A stretch of 53,517 bases of DNA from UBA1140 sp964573285 (GTDB lineage: Bacteria; Campylobacterota; Campylobacteria; Campylobacterales; Sulfurovaceae), in the NCBI GenBank assembly GCA_964573285.1, contig CAZNJD010000070.1, positions 1-53,517 on the forward strand. Direction: 5' to 3'. The notes under the pieces are model-generated. The model was not told the origin of the DNA. It ran no database searches and saw only the letters and a program-made list of their open reading frames with translations. Made by a program: the position numbers and the translations under genes. Each line of letters begins with the position of its first letter. The first letter of the stretch is position 1. Below, in pieces: positions 34,883 to 44,461 of this stretch.

Positions 34883-36238
34883 ATGAATTATTTTAAAGAC
34901 CTAAATCTCCCAAAAGAGCTACTCCAAAACCTATCAATATTAGGTTTTGAGCAGATGACACCTATACAAAAAGAGTCTATCCCTCATATTTTAAATGATA
35001 GAGATATTATAGCTAAAGCCAAAACAGGTTCAGGCAAAACGGTTGCATTTGCCCTACCACTTGTCTTAAAAATCAAGCCCAAACAGAGATACCCACAAGC
35101 TCTGATTATAGCTCCCACACGAGAGTTATGTGAACAAATAGCAGGTGAAATTAAAAATTTAGCACGATATAAATCTGATACTAAAGTAGTCACACTATAT
35201 GGTGGAACTTCTCTAACAAATCAAGTTATTTCACTAGAAAAAGGTGCTGATATACTAGTAGGAACTCCTGGACGACTACTTGACCATTTTTCACGAGAGA
35301 CTATAGAGCTATCTCATATTCAAACACTTATACTTGATGAGGCTGATAGGATGTTAGATATGGGATTTGGTGATGATATTCTAAAAATTGTATCCAAGTT
35401 ACCAAAAAATAGACAAAATCTACTATTTTCAGCAACTTACCCTGATAATATCAATAAATTAACCTCTATAATTCTCAATAATCCTATCAAAGTAGAGATA
35501 GAAGAGACAAGTAAACAAGTTGATATAGAGGAGAGAGCATTTAAATCAGATAATAAAGATAAAACTCTCATACAGATATTACAATCATTTCAACCTAATC
35601 TTGCTCTAATATTTTGTGCAACTAAGGTCAAAACTACAGAACTATCCGATACCCTACATAGCAAAGGTTTTGATGTGGCAACTCTCAATGGTGACCTAGA
35701 ACAGTATGAACGACAAGAGATGTTATTGCAGTTTGCAAATGGTACACTACCTATTTTGGTAGCAACTGATTTAGCTGCAAGAGGATTAGATATAGAGGGT
35801 ATAGATATTGTTATCAATTATGATATACCAATGAAACCCCAAGACTATACTCACCGTATAGGTAGAACAGGTAGAGCCGATGCCAAAGGTTTAGCTATAA
35901 CAATCTGTGATGATTATGCTATAAGAAAACTTGAATATATAAGACCATCTTTAGCAGTAGAAAACACAGACCAACTTAGACCAAATAAAAACTTCTTACT
36001 TCAAGGAAAATATGCAACTATATGTCTTGATGGAGGCAAAAAGAAAAAGCTAAGAGCAGGAGATATACTAGGTACTTTATGCAAAGATATAGGATTAGAT
36101 GTTAAAGATATTGGCAAGATTAATATATATGATAAGAATAGCTTCGTTGCTATTGATAAATCTGTTATCAAAAAGGCTTATAATGGTCTCAAAAATGGTA
36201 AGATAAAAAATAGAAAGTTTAGAGTTTGGTGGTTGTAA
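34883..36238 (+). CDS. dbpA: DEAD-box RNA helicase with DbpA RNA-binding domain
   Basis: The 451 residues have Q motif FEQMTPIQKESIP, Walker A AKTGSGKT, DEAD (LILDEADRMLD), SAT (LLFSATYP), and the second RecA domain with ATDLAARGLDI and HRIGRTGRA. The C-terminal 75 residues are a DbpA-type domain (ICLDGGKKKKLRAGDILG through GKIKNRKFRVWWL), which targets helix 92 of 23S rRNA for 50S assembly. The last eight codons plus stop lie in a 28-bp sequence repeated at 37565-37592. Confidence 0.94.
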   Translation: MNYFKDLNLPKELLQNLSILGFEQMTPIQKESIPHILNDRDIIAKAKTGSGKTVAFALPLVLKIKPKQRYPQALIIAPTRELCEQIAGEIKNLARYKSDTKVVTLYGGTSLTNQVISLEKGADILVGTPGRLLDHFSRETIELSHIQTLILDEADRMLDMGFGDDILKIVSKLPKNRQNLLFSATYPDNINKLTSIILNNPIKVEIEETSKQVDIEERAFKSDNKDKTLIQILQSFQPNLALIFCATKVKTTELSDTLHSKGFDVATLNGDLEQYERQEMLLQFANGTLPILVATDLAARGLDIEGIDIVINYDIPMKPQDYTHRIGRTGRADAKGLAITICDDYAIRKLEYIRPSLAVENTDQLRPNKNFLLQGKYATICLDGGKKKKLRAGDILGTLCKDIGLDVKDIGKINIYDKNSFVAIDKSVIKKAYNGLKNGKIKNRKFRVWWL

Positions 36239-36239
36239 C
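36212..36239. repeat. 28-bp direct repeat, left copy
   Basis: It covers the end of dbpA, coding for RKFRVWWL and the stop. The right copy (37565-37592) matches at 27 of 28 positions. The two flank the peroxidase gene. Confidence 0.85.
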
Positions 36240-36420
36240 ATTATCGTTTTAATTATTTTGAAGAGTGATGGAGAGATAACCATAGGAGCAACCAAAAAAA
36301 ACAAGTTTTACTCATTGTAAACCTCTTTTTCTTTATTATTATTTTGTTAATTGTCTATTTTAAGTAAATTTCTTCTATACTTCTAAATTCTGATAGATAA
36401 TTAAAAAAGGATTAAAATAG

Positions 36421-37434
36421 ATGAACAAACTAACATTAATAACTATTATAGCTTTGAGTAGTTTTTCTTTAGCTTCACTTGTAGATGATGCTAAAAAAGC
36501 AGGATTTACTCCAATACCTACGGATAAAGAGGCATTGATGAAACTTATTGACAACTCTGCTAATCCGATAAACAGTAAAAAAGTAGAATTAGGAAAAGCA
36601 CTTTACTTTGAACCTCGACTCTCCAAGAGTAATCTCATCTCTTGTAACACTTGTCATAATTTAGCAATAGGTGGTATAGATGGTGTAAGTGCAGCAATTG
36701 GGCATCATTGGACAGCAAATCCTCATCATCTCAACTCTCCAACAGTCTATAATGCTGTTTTTATGGATAAACAGTTTTGGGATGGACGAGATGCTGATTT
36801 GGAAGCACAAGCACAAGGTCCAATGCAAGCTGCACCAGAGATGGCGATTAGTAAAGAGATGGCTGTAGAGAGAATTGCCTCTATGCAAGGTTACAAAGAG
36901 CAGTTTAAAGAGGCATTTGGTGATGAGAAGATTACATTTAAACGAATTGCTGATGCTATTGCTGTTTTTGAGCGAACGCTAGTAACTCCATCACGATTTG
37001 ATAAGTTTTTGGCAGGTGATGAAAAAGCACTCTCCACAGAGGAGCAAAAGGGGCTTAAAGTTTTTATAGACAAAGGATGTAGTGGTTGTCATACAGGTGT
37101 TGGTATTGGTGGAAGTATGCAGAAATTTCCTATACTTAAACCTTATAAATATGCAAATTTAGGTGACTTTAAAGGTAACAAAGATGGAATGGTAAAGACA
37201 CCAACACTAAGAAATATTATGCAGACAGCACCATATTTTCACAATGGAGCAGTTTGGAATATTAATGAAGCTGTAAAAATTATGGGTGAAACCGAACTTG
37301 GAGCAACTCTTAATGATAAAGAGATAGCCTCTATTGTAACTTTCCTTAAATCACTTGATGGAGAGATGCCAACTATCACTTATCCTAAACTTCCTGCTGT
37401 TACTATTACTACCCCTAAACCTGTGGTTAAATAA
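36421..37434 (+). CDS. Di-heme cytochrome c peroxidase
   Basis: The enzyme reduces hydrogen peroxide in the periplasm with electrons from cytochrome c. The 337 residues have a signal peptide (about 1-19) and two heme c sites: C75-N-T-C78-H79 near the N-terminus and C220-S-G-C223-H224. MauG/CcpA-type signatures are HNLAIGGIDG, FWDGRDADLE and TPTLRNIMQTAPYFHNG. A Pro-rich tail follows (KLPAVTITTPKPVVK). Electrons could come from the cytochrome bc1-type complex encoded at 39704-42438. The gene stands alone between two copies of a 28-bp direct repeat. Confidence 0.94.
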   Translation: MNKLTLITIIALSSFSLASLVDDAKKAGFTPIPTDKEALMKLIDNSANPINSKKVELGKALYFEPRLSKSNLISCNTCHNLAIGGIDGVSAAIGHHWTANPHHLNSPTVYNAVFMDKQFWDGRDADLEAQAQGPMQAAPEMAISKEMAVERIASMQGYKEQFKEAFGDEKITFKRIADAIAVFERTLVTPSRFDKFLAGDEKALSTEEQKGLKVFIDKGCSGCHTGVGIGGSMQKFPILKPYKYANLGDFKGNKDGMVKTPTLRNIMQTAPYFHNGAVWNINEAVKIMGETELGATLNDKEIASIVTFLKSLDGEMPTITYPKLPAVTITTPKPVVK

Positions 37435-37564
37435 ATATAAGATTTGAGGTAGATTTTGTTGGGTAAGTTACTCAATCAAATTATTCTTTTGGTGGTTCAT
37501 ACCTTTAGGGTTACTAACTGTTAGGAAAAACTTAATATAATGTATTAAAACTTGTAAACAGATA

Positions 37565-37592
37565 AGAAAGTTTAGGGTTTGGTGGTTGTAAC
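37565..37592. repeat. 28-bp direct repeat, right copy
   Basis: It covers the last codons of alr (minus strand, ...VTTTKP-stop). Read on the plus strand it still encodes RKFRVWWL-stop; the single difference from the left copy (AGA to AGG) is synonymous for dbpA. Confidence 0.85.
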
Positions 37593-38591
37593 CACTATTC
37601 TAGGTATCTCCATTGATAATTGTGTCATAACTTCATAAGGTATAGTAGCTATCTGTTTACTAGCATATTGTGCATTATCTACTATACATACCTCATACTT
37701 ATCTGTTTCTAAAGAGATATAATCCATAGAGACTCGTCCTAATATTGCTAAGCCCTCTGCTGTAATAAATGGTCTAAAACTATTTGACCTCATCCAACCA
37801 TCACCATATCCTAAATCATAGGTAGAGACTATCATCTCTTTGGGTGTGATATATATTCCACCATATCCTACTCTACTACCTTTTTTCAATACTCTACTAG
37901 CAACTCTAGTAGCCCAAAGAGATAATACAGGTCTAAGTTCTAAACTATTATAAACCTTTGGCAATTGATTATATCCATATGCACCAATTCCTAAACGGAT
38001 TAAATCCTCGTTTCTACAATCTAATCTTAAAGCTGTAGCAGAATTAAAAGAGTGAAATCTAATATTTTTAAATCCAAGGGATTTAACTCTGTTTTTAACA
38101 GACCCAAACTGTTTTTGTTGCCAAAAAAGCTCACTACTTAACTCATCAGCAGAGCGATTATGAGTCATTACTCCTATTAGATTTAGTTGTTGTCTATTTA
38201 TAAGTTCTAGTGCCTTTTCTAACTCATTTATTGATACACCATTTCGGTGCATTCCTGTATCTACTTTTAACTCTACAGTTGAACCTTTTTGTGCTAATAA
38301 AATATCATCTAAACTATTTAGTGCAAAAGAACATTTTTCATCAATTATAGCTCTATCTCCTAAAATTAGTATCTGTTTGAAATATTGTTTTATCTGTTTT
38401 GCTTGACTATAAGTTCTAACAACTGCTTGAGTCAATCCAAATTGATATGAAAGTTTAGCCATAAGTTCTAATCCATGCCCATAAGCCTTATCTTTAAGTA
38501 CTATTGCTATTTTATCTTTTGAACCACATTTTAGACTAAATTGTTGTAGATTATGAAAAAAGTTTTCTCTATTTATCTTTATAAATGCCAT
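37572..38591 (-). CDS. alr: Alanine racemase
   Basis: This PLP enzyme makes D-alanine for peptidoglycan. The 339 residues show K33 in IVLKDKAYGHG as the PLP lysine, the HNRSADE segment, RLGIGAYGY and the second catalytic Tyr region VGYGGIYITP, then GRVSMDYISL. It is slightly shorter than the usual 360 residues, as is common in Campylobacterota. Its last seven codons fall in the 28-bp direct repeat, so its C-terminus (VVTTTKP) is shared with the antisense of the dbpA end. Confidence 0.95.
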   Translation of the reverse strand: MAFIKINRENFFHNLQQFSLKCGSKDKIAIVLKDKAYGHGLELMAKLSYQFGLTQAVVRTYSQAKQIKQYFKQILILGDRAIIDEKCSFALNSLDDILLAQKGSTVELKVDTGMHRNGVSINELEKALELINRQQLNLIGVMTHNRSADELSSELFWQQKQFGSVKNRVKSLGFKNIRFHSFNSATALRLDCRNEDLIRLGIGAYGYNQLPKVYNSLELRPVLSLWATRVASRVLKKGSRVGYGGIYITPKEMIVSTYDLGYGDGWMRSNSFRPFITAEGLAILGRVSMDYISLETDKYEVCIVDNAQYASKQIATIPYEVMTQLSMEIPRIVVTTTKP

Positions 38592-38729
38592 GTGTAATTA
38601 TAACCAAATATCTTTTTGGGATAGAATTAATTCTACTTCAAAAGAGGTTTTTTAATTTTTATTGGTTATACTATTAATCTAGGTTAGTTATTTTAGGAAA
38701 ATAAATATTATTTATTGTTAAGGAATAAA

Positions 38730-39659
38730 ATGTATAATCAAAAACGGATAATTAAAATATTACTATTTGCTGTTATTTTACAACTACTTCTATTTTTATT
38801 CTATTATATATATATAACATTTATCAAAACAACTTATATATCTCATATTACTCCTCATGTAAATATTATTAGTCAACAGAAAAAATCTCTTCCAACTTCT
38901 CTTGAATTTAGTAAAGTTATAGAGTATAAAGTTACACAAAAAAGATTAGTTGAAAAACTCAAACGAATTGCTCCACACACTAAAGAGGATATTATTGCAA
39001 TAAAAAATAAATTTGTAAGACCTATTTTATACACCAAATCTATACCATTATCAAAACTTAGTATCCAACAGAAGAAACAGAAATTTATAGATATGATGAT
39101 ACCCTCTATATTAGTAGCAAAACAGCAATTAAAATATGAACAAGAAAGAGTAGCTAAACTTATATTCCAAAAAAATATTTCAGACAAAGACAAAGAGTGG
39201 TTATCTCAAAAGAGAAAAAAATTTCAAGCACTGGATAACTATGAACTATATAATAAAATGGAGACACATCCTACAAGTATTATTATTGCACAAGCAATTA
39301 TAGAGAGTGGTTGGGGAACCTCTAAATTTTTTCAAAGAGCTAATAATGTATTTGGTGTATGGTCATTCGATAATAAAGGAAAAAGAATTTCTGCTTCTAA
39401 AAAACGAGGGAATAAAACCATATATCTAAAAAAGTATCAAAATATAGAAGCATCTATATATGACTACCTTTTAACTCTATCAAAAAAAGATGTTTATAAA
39501 GAGTTTAGAAAGAAAAGATTAGAGACCAAAGACCCATATCAACTTGCTGATTATCTTACTAAATATTCAGAAGAGAGAGAAGTATATACCAAAAGAGTTA
39601 AAGATATGATAAAGAAAAATAGATTAGCAGTATATGATAAATATCAGTTAGATTTATAG
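38730..39659 (+). CDS. Bax-like glucosaminidase (peptidoglycan hydrolase)
   Basis: The start is ATG 38730, behind AAGGA; a TTG at 38715 is less likely. The 309 residues have an N-terminal membrane anchor (about 7-30), a charged helical segment, and a C-terminal glucosaminidase domain of the Bax/FlgJ clan. Catalytic E192 lies in AQAIIESGWG, with FFQRANNVFGVWSF and LAD/YSEERE motifs following. Relatives cleave the MurNAc-GlcNAc backbone. The protein is likely periplasmic, anchored to the inner membrane. A hairpin separates it from the convergent pet operon. Confidence 0.88.
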   Translation: MYNQKRIIKILLFAVILQLLLFLFYYIYITFIKTTYISHITPHVNIISQQKKSLPTSLEFSKVIEYKVTQKRLVEKLKRIAPHTKEDIIAIKNKFVRPILYTKSIPLSKLSIQQKKQKFIDMMIPSILVAKQQLKYEQERVAKLIFQKNISDKDKEWLSQKRKKFQALDNYELYNKMETHPTSIIIAQAIIESGWGTSKFFQRANNVFGVWSFDNKGKRISASKKRGNKTIYLKKYQNIEASIYDYLLTLSKKDVYKEFRKKRLETKDPYQLADYLTKYSEEREVYTKRVKDMIKKNRLAVYDKYQLDL

Positions 39660-39665
39660 ATATAG

Positions 39666-39686
39666 GATGTGGGAAGTCCCCACATC
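39666..39686. terminator. Bidirectional terminator between bax-like gene and petC
   Basis: Arms GATGTGGG and CCCACATC enclose AAGTC, extended by A/T pairs. It lies between the convergent stops at 39659 and 39704. Confidence 0.7.
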
Positions 39687-39703
39687 TTATATAGAAGAAA
39701 AGA

Positions 39704-40672
39704 TTAATGTAAATCTCTCCATTGTGATTGTTTCCAAAGATAAGCTAAGATTGTAAATAATACAAAGAATATCAATACATAAGGTCCAAGTGCATCTCTA
39801 GCTGGTTTACTAGGGTCACCTGTCTCTTCGAGATACTCCATAACTTTCTCCATACCCTCTTTGCTAAGTCCTGTTCTAGGCATTGCAGTTCCAGCCAATT
39901 GAGATTGAGGATTTTCTATAAATGTATGTAAGAAATGCTCACTTCTCGCTCTAAAGATAATAGATAAATCTGGTGGAAGTTTACCAAGATAATCAGCCAA
40001 AGCACCTTGCTCTGTTGCTACTTTTTGTTCATATTTCATAGCATCAATATCTTTACCTGTTTTAATATTTGACTTAGTTTTTGGAATTTCTCCGAGTTGA
40101 GTCAACTTACCATAACGGTTAGCATGACATCTTCCACAAGCCTCTTTATATGCTTCTTTTGGTGTAACTTCACCAGCTTTTTTAGCCTTTAGATATGCTA
40201 CTACATTGGCAATATCTTGTGGTGCTGATACCATAGAACTAATACTACCCATTGGGTGAGTTGAGGTATCTTTATATTTATGATCAACATTTGTAGCCAT
40301 TGCTGGGTTTTTAATAAGAGCAATTAAGAAATTTTTATCATAAATTGCACCTGCATGGTCGAGGCTTGGAGGTGTAACACCACCCATATTAGCAGCTCCT
40401 TCCATATGACATCCAGCACACATTGCATAAGTTGCTTCACCAGCTTTGACATCACCTTTAAGTGCCGATATTTTTTTCACATCAGCCCAAAACGCTTTTT
40501 TTGCCTCTTTTTTATCTTTAGAAGCCTCTTCTATATCAGCTTTACCATCATATACTAGATTGTTACCCTCAACATGTTTATGCATTTGAGAGTGAGCAAA
40601 TGGCTCAACACCCCAGTATAAAATAAGTGTAAAAGCTGCTACGATTCCAAGTATTTTTAATTCTTTATTCAT
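39704..40672 (-). CDS. petC: Di-heme cytochrome c subunit of the bc1-type complex
   Basis: The start is ATG 40670-40672, behind AAGGAGG; the frame extends to 40699 but overlaps petB without a ribosome site. The 322 residues have an N-terminal membrane helix, two heme sites (CAGCHMEG and CGRCHANR), and a C-terminal membrane anchor (GPYVLIFFVLFTILAYLW). Methionine ligand candidates lie in HPMGS and AMPRTG. Di-heme cytochrome c in place of mono-heme c1 is typical of Campylobacterota quinol:cytochrome c oxidoreductase. Confidence 0.94.
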   Translation of the reverse strand: MNKELKILGIVAAFTLILYWGVEPFAHSQMHKHVEGNNLVYDGKADIEEASKDKKEAKKAFWADVKKISALKGDVKAGEATYAMCAGCHMEGAANMGGVTPPSLDHAGAIYDKNFLIALIKNPAMATNVDHKYKDTSTHPMGSISSMVSAPQDIANVVAYLKAKKAGEVTPKEAYKEACGRCHANRYGKLTQLGEIPKTKSNIKTGKDIDAMKYEQKVATEQGALADYLGKLPPDLSIIFRARSEHFLHTFIENPQSQLAGTAMPRTGLSKEGMEKVMEYLEETGDPSKPARDALGPYVLIFFVLFTILAYLWKQSQWRDLH

Positions 40673-40682
40673 TCTATCCTCC

Positions 40683-41903
40683 TTACAGCTTTTTTTCAAG
40701 TTTTGTTATAATTGGTAACGCTATCCATAGTACAAAGAATGTAATAGCAGCAATAAGTCCTACTGTACTCCAAATACCTTGTGGTGGTAATTTACCCATA
40801 AATGTTAATACAAGCATATCAATTAACATTGCCCAGAACCAAAATTTAAACAAACCTCTTTTATGAGCAGGTGCTACATTCGGACTTCTATCCATAAATG
40901 GAAGAGTAAAGAATATAACTTGTGCAATAGCAAATGCAATCAATCCAATATTAGTTGAGAATGGTCGTAAAACTTCATAAGACCACAAGAAATACCACTC
41001 AGGATAAATATGTGTAGGAGTTTTTAATCCATTTGCTGGGTCGAAGTTTACAGGATCCATTGCAAATTCAAAATGGTAAAATACCAAATAGAAGAAGAAT
41101 ATAAAGTAAACACCCATGACAAATATATCTTTACTTAAAAATACTGGTGAGAATGGAATAACTTTTGATTTAGCTTTTTCACCATTTTTATAAAGCTCTG
41201 CAGCCTCTTCAAAATCAAAATCTTCACCATCTTGATTATTAACATGTGGTAATCTAAGTGTTCCAAAGTGAAATACAATTGCTCCGATAATAACTAACGG
41301 TAAAAGAAGTACATGAAGCATAAAGAAACGGCTAAGGAATGCTTGTGCAGGAACATAATCCCCTCTAATCCACTCAACTAAACCATCAGCATGTAATGAA
41401 CCACCAGAGAATAAGTTAGTAATAACCATACCAGCCCAATAACTCATTTGTCCCCAAGGTAACATATATCCAGAGAATGCTTCAGCAGAAAAAAGTACAA
41501 AAAGTAGCATACCTGAAATCCAAATAAGCTCTCGTCCTCTTTTATATGAACCATAATATATACCTGTAAACATGTGGATATATATAACCAAGAATACCAA
41601 TGATGCCCCAACACCATGAATATGTCTCCATAACCAACCATAACCAACTTCGGTCATAATAGTATAGTTAACACTATCAAATGCCAAATTTGTACTTGGA
41701 TTATAATACATCAATAAGAATATACCTGAAATCAGAAGTATTCCAAATGTTGCTGCCAAAACCATACCCATTGCCCAAAGGAAATTGATATTTTTTGGAA
41801 TCCAATATTCAGCAGATAATACTCTTTGGAGAGTATCAATTGCCAATCTCTCATTTAACCATTTGTGACCAAATGGTTTTGCATTTTCATCAAAATGTGC
41901 CAT
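40683..41903 (-). CDS. petB: Cytochrome b subunit of the bc1-type complex
   Basis: The 406 residues have eight membrane helices as in full-length cytochrome b. Heme-ligand His lie in WLWRHIHGVGASL and VLLPLVIIGAIVFHFG, and the Qo-site motif PEWYF appears as THIYPEWYFLWSYE. Quinol oxidation at Qo drives proton release; Qi reduces quinone. It lies between petA (10 bp upstream) and petC (10 bp downstream) in one operon. Confidence 0.97.
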   Translation of the reverse strand: MAHFDENAKPFGHKWLNERLAIDTLQRVLSAEYWIPKNINFLWAMGMVLAATFGILLISGIFLLMYYNPSTNLAFDSVNYTIMTEVGYGWLWRHIHGVGASLVFLVIYIHMFTGIYYGSYKRGRELIWISGMLLFVLFSAEAFSGYMLPWGQMSYWAGMVITNLFSGGSLHADGLVEWIRGDYVPAQAFLSRFFMLHVLLLPLVIIGAIVFHFGTLRLPHVNNQDGEDFDFEEAAELYKNGEKAKSKVIPFSPVFLSKDIFVMGVYFIFFFYLVFYHFEFAMDPVNFDPANGLKTPTHIYPEWYFLWSYEVLRPFSTNIGLIAFAIAQVIFFTLPFMDRSPNVAPAHKRGLFKFWFWAMLIDMLVLTFMGKLPPQGIWSTVGLIAAITFFVLWIALPIITKLEKKL

Positions 41904-41913
41904 TCAACCCTCC

Positions 41914-42438
41914 TTATACTGGTAATGTTGTGCCATCAGCCAACATCTTTTTATATTCAGGTCCAGATTCTCCAAGAACCAATTTTGTACCCTTAATTGT
42001 AAATGGAGGAATATCCAATCCTCTTGGAGGTGGAGCTTTGGTTACCATTGCAGTAGCATCATACATACCACCATGACAAGCACATAAAAAGCTCTTATCT
42101 GCTGGGTCATAACCAGGAATACAACCAAGGTGTGTACACAACCCTACACATACCATATAGTAATCATCCTCAATTTTAATCAATCTCTTTTTATCCTCAT
42201 CTGTTACTTTTGCCATCATCTCTTTAGATTGCTTTAGAACAAATATAGGTTTACCTCTCCATTTCTCTGTTACCAAAACATTCTCTGGAGCGTCTTTTAA
42301 ATCAATGGTCGTAAAACCAGCTGCTTTAACGCTTGGAAGTGGATCCCAAGTCTTTTTCATAGCGTACAATGCACCGATACCACCTAAAGCAGTAAAACCA
42401 CCTAAAGCCATACCCATGAAGTCTCTTCTATTACTCAT
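41914..42438 (-). CDS. petA: Rieske iron-sulfur subunit of the bc1-type complex
   Basis: The 174 residues start with a Tat-type signal anchor (NRRDFMGMALGG...). The Rieske [2Fe-2S] motifs are CTHLGCIPGY and CACHGGMYD, followed by PPPRGLDIPPF. It receives the first electron from quinol at the Qo site. It is the first gene of petABC, with the menaquinone pathway (menG) elsewhere in the window. Confidence 0.96.
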   Translation of the reverse strand: MSNRRDFMGMALGGFTALGGIGALYAMKKTWDPLPSVKAAGFTTIDLKDAPENVLVTEKWRGKPIFVLKQSKEMMAKVTDEDKKRLIKIEDDYYMVCVGLCTHLGCIPGYDPADKSFLCACHGGMYDATAMVTKAPPPRGLDIPPFTIKGTKLVLGESGPEYKKMLADGTTLPV

Positions 42439-42495
42439 ACCTTTCCTTTATATTAATTTGCATTCCAATTATTACAGAAGAATGATTAATTTTAA

Positions 42496-42723
42496 CTATG
42501 AAGTTAGCTTATTTATAAGGGTAGAGACAATTATTTCAGTTTTTTGACCTATTAAGTGACAATCTTCAATTTGATTTAACATAATCTGTTTATACTCTTT
42601 TCTGTTAAACACATTAACTGTTAATTTATGTAAATTATCCAAAAGAGTTTTTAGACAATTTTTTTGATTACTATCATCAATAAAAATTACTTTAGCCTTT
42701 TTAACTCTTCTGTATCTACTAAT
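42496..42723 (-). CDS. Unidentified 75-codon frame without a standard start, downstream of moeA
   Basis: A minus-strand frame open for about 75 codons directly after moeA. It reads ISRYRRVKKAKVIFIDDSNQ at the start and ends IVSTLINKLTS. Composition looks like real protein (a beta strand, then charged helices). No ATG, GTG or TTG occurs before the middle; ATT 42721-42723 overlaps the moeA stop. It could be a gene with ATT start, the tail of a broken gene, or chance. No family is recognised. The remaining bases to petA (42499 onward) hold nothing else. Confidence 0.3.
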   Translation of the reverse strand: MSRYRRVKKAKVIFIDDSNQKNCLKTLLDNLHKLTVNVFNRKEYKQIMLNQIEDCHLIGQKTEIIVSTLINKLTS

Positions 42724-43942
42724 CTTTTGCTATAAAAAAGTTATCTTTCTTATCACTTTGCAGATTTAATTTTATAGGTATCATTTTGACTATCTGATTT
42801 TTCTTTAAGCTATCAATCTCTGGTATGGTAACTATCATACCATCTGCTCTATTCATAGGTGAGACCATACCTGGTTTTTGATTATCTATTGGTAAAAAGG
42901 AGTCCCCATCCCACTCACCTAATATTACCGTATATTTACCTGCTTTTATTTTATGATTATCTCTCATTTTGGTTGTAATAAGTGAATGATAAAAGCTATT
43001 AGTTCCTGAGAGTTTAAATATAATAGGTTTGACAAACATCTCAAAATTAACCATACCTGCGAGTGGATTACCTGGCAGATTGACTACAAAACAGCTATCC
43101 ATTTTACCAAAAGTGGTGGGCTTCCCTGGTTTGATATTAACTTTGGAAAAGAGTATCTCCATACCCAACTCTTTAAAAGCTTGGATAGTAAAATCTTTAT
43201 CTCCTACACTCACTCCACCTGAAGTTAAAATAAGGTCTGCATCCATAGCCTCCCCAACAGATGCTTTTAGTTCATCTATCGTATCTCCTGAACTAGATAT
43301 ATAGCTCACATCACAACCCAACTCTAAAGCTCTAGCATAGAACATTGGAGCATTTGAGTTATATAGTTGATGAGCCTCTATCTTTTCATAGTGTGCTTTT
43401 AGCTCTTCACCTGTACTAAATATAACTACTTTTGGTTTTCTATACACCTCTATATGTGTTATCCCTTGTGATGCTAATAGTGCTAGGGTATAACCTGTTA
43501 CTTTGGTATTGGCTTTTAAAAATATTTTGCCACTCTTTATATCTTCACCTCTCCATCGTATCATGGCATTTGGTTTAATGCTAGAAGGCAAGATTATACT
43601 CTCTTTTGTCAGAAATTTAATATCTTCTATAGGTATAATCGCCTCACATCCTTTAGGAATGGGTGCTCCTGTCATAATTTTTATTGCTTCATTTTCTTTT
43701 AGCTCATTTTGTGGATAATCTCCTGCATATATAACCTCTTTGATATTAACAGCTCTATTTGCATCAGTTAACTTAACAGCATAACCATCCATTGCAGAGT
43801 TATCAAATCTTGGTAAATCAAAAAAGGCTTGATAAGATTTGGAAGTAATAGCTCCTATACTATCTTCTATAGGAACGATATGTCTGCCTTTTTTGGTTAC
43901 CTCATTATAAATAATATCTAGTGCTTCATCTATTTTGACCAT
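42719..43942 (-). CDS. moeA: Molybdopterin molybdenumtransferase MoeA
   Basis: MoeA inserts molybdate into molybdopterin to complete Moco. The 407 residues include the domain I/II region with LPRFDNSAMDGYAV and KIMTGAPIPKGCEAIIP. The MogA-like domain III has VVIFSTGEELK, ILTSGGVSVGDKDF and VNLPGNPLAGMVNFEMF. The C-terminal domain IV follows. Molybdoenzymes such as formate dehydrogenase or nitrate reductase would be the clients; none is in the window. Confidence 0.95.
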   Translation of the reverse strand: MVKIDEALDIIYNEVTKKGRHIVPIEDSIGAITSKSYQAFFDLPRFDNSAMDGYAVKLTDANRAVNIKEVIYAGDYPQNELKENEAIKIMTGAPIPKGCEAIIPIEDIKFLTKESIILPSSIKPNAMIRWRGEDIKSGKIFLKANTKVTGYTLALLASQGITHIEVYRKPKVVIFSTGEELKAHYEKIEAHQLYNSNAPMFYARALELGCDVSYISSSGDTIDELKASVGEAMDADLILTSGGVSVGDKDFTIQAFKELGMEILFSKVNIKPGKPTTFGKMDSCFVVNLPGNPLAGMVNFEMFVKPIIFKLSGTNSFYHSLITTKMRDNHKIKAGKYTVILGEWDGDSFLPIDNQKPGMVSPMNRADGMIVTIPEIDSLKKNQIVKMIPIKLNLQSDKKDNFFIAKD

Positions 43943-44013
43943 AAATTGACCTTTTTTTCAAATTTAAATGATTATATCAAATTAGGGTATAATTTTACTA
44001 AAAAAGGGTTTGA

Positions 44014-44400
44014 ATGTTTGATGAGATGGTTTTATATCACTATATATTAGTTCTAATTTTATTAGGAGTATTGATAGTTGGGATAATTATCCCATTTTTA
44101 AGTAGTGATAATAAGAAAGTTATAAAACGAATACGGATTTATATGTTTTTTTTTCATGGATTTATAACTACTGTAGCTTTTAGTGGATTAGTTACTTTTG
44201 TTTTTGGAAATATAGCATTTAGTTTAAAGATACTTATAATGTTATTATTTTATATTATAATAAGTTTATTAGAGAGTATGAAATATCTCAATATATTAAA
44301 AACTCCTTTAGATAATAATTATTGTAGAGCTATTTCTGTAAGATATGGAGTAATAAATATTTTGCTCATTTTGATATTAATTTTTTTCTATATAAAGTAA
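44014..44400 (+). CDS. Hypothetical four-helix membrane protein
   Basis: The 128 residues contain four hydrophobic segments (about 8-29, 43-64, 70-88, 108-127) with short charged loops (SSDNKKVIKRIR) and no signal peptide. A weak similarity in length and plan to SirB-like proteins exists, but I cannot assign it. It is transcribed divergently from moeA and sits 61 bp before rsmE. Confidence 0.65.
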   Translation: MFDEMVLYHYILVLILLGVLIVGIIIPFLSSDNKKVIKRIRIYMFFFHGFITTVAFSGLVTFVFGNIAFSLKILIMLLFYIIISLLESMKYLNILKTPLDNNYCRAISVRYGVINILLILILIFFYIK

Positions 44401-44461
44401 TTGAGCAATAAATGAAAGAGCAAATAATTATATAATATAAAAGATTAGGGAGAAACCACAA

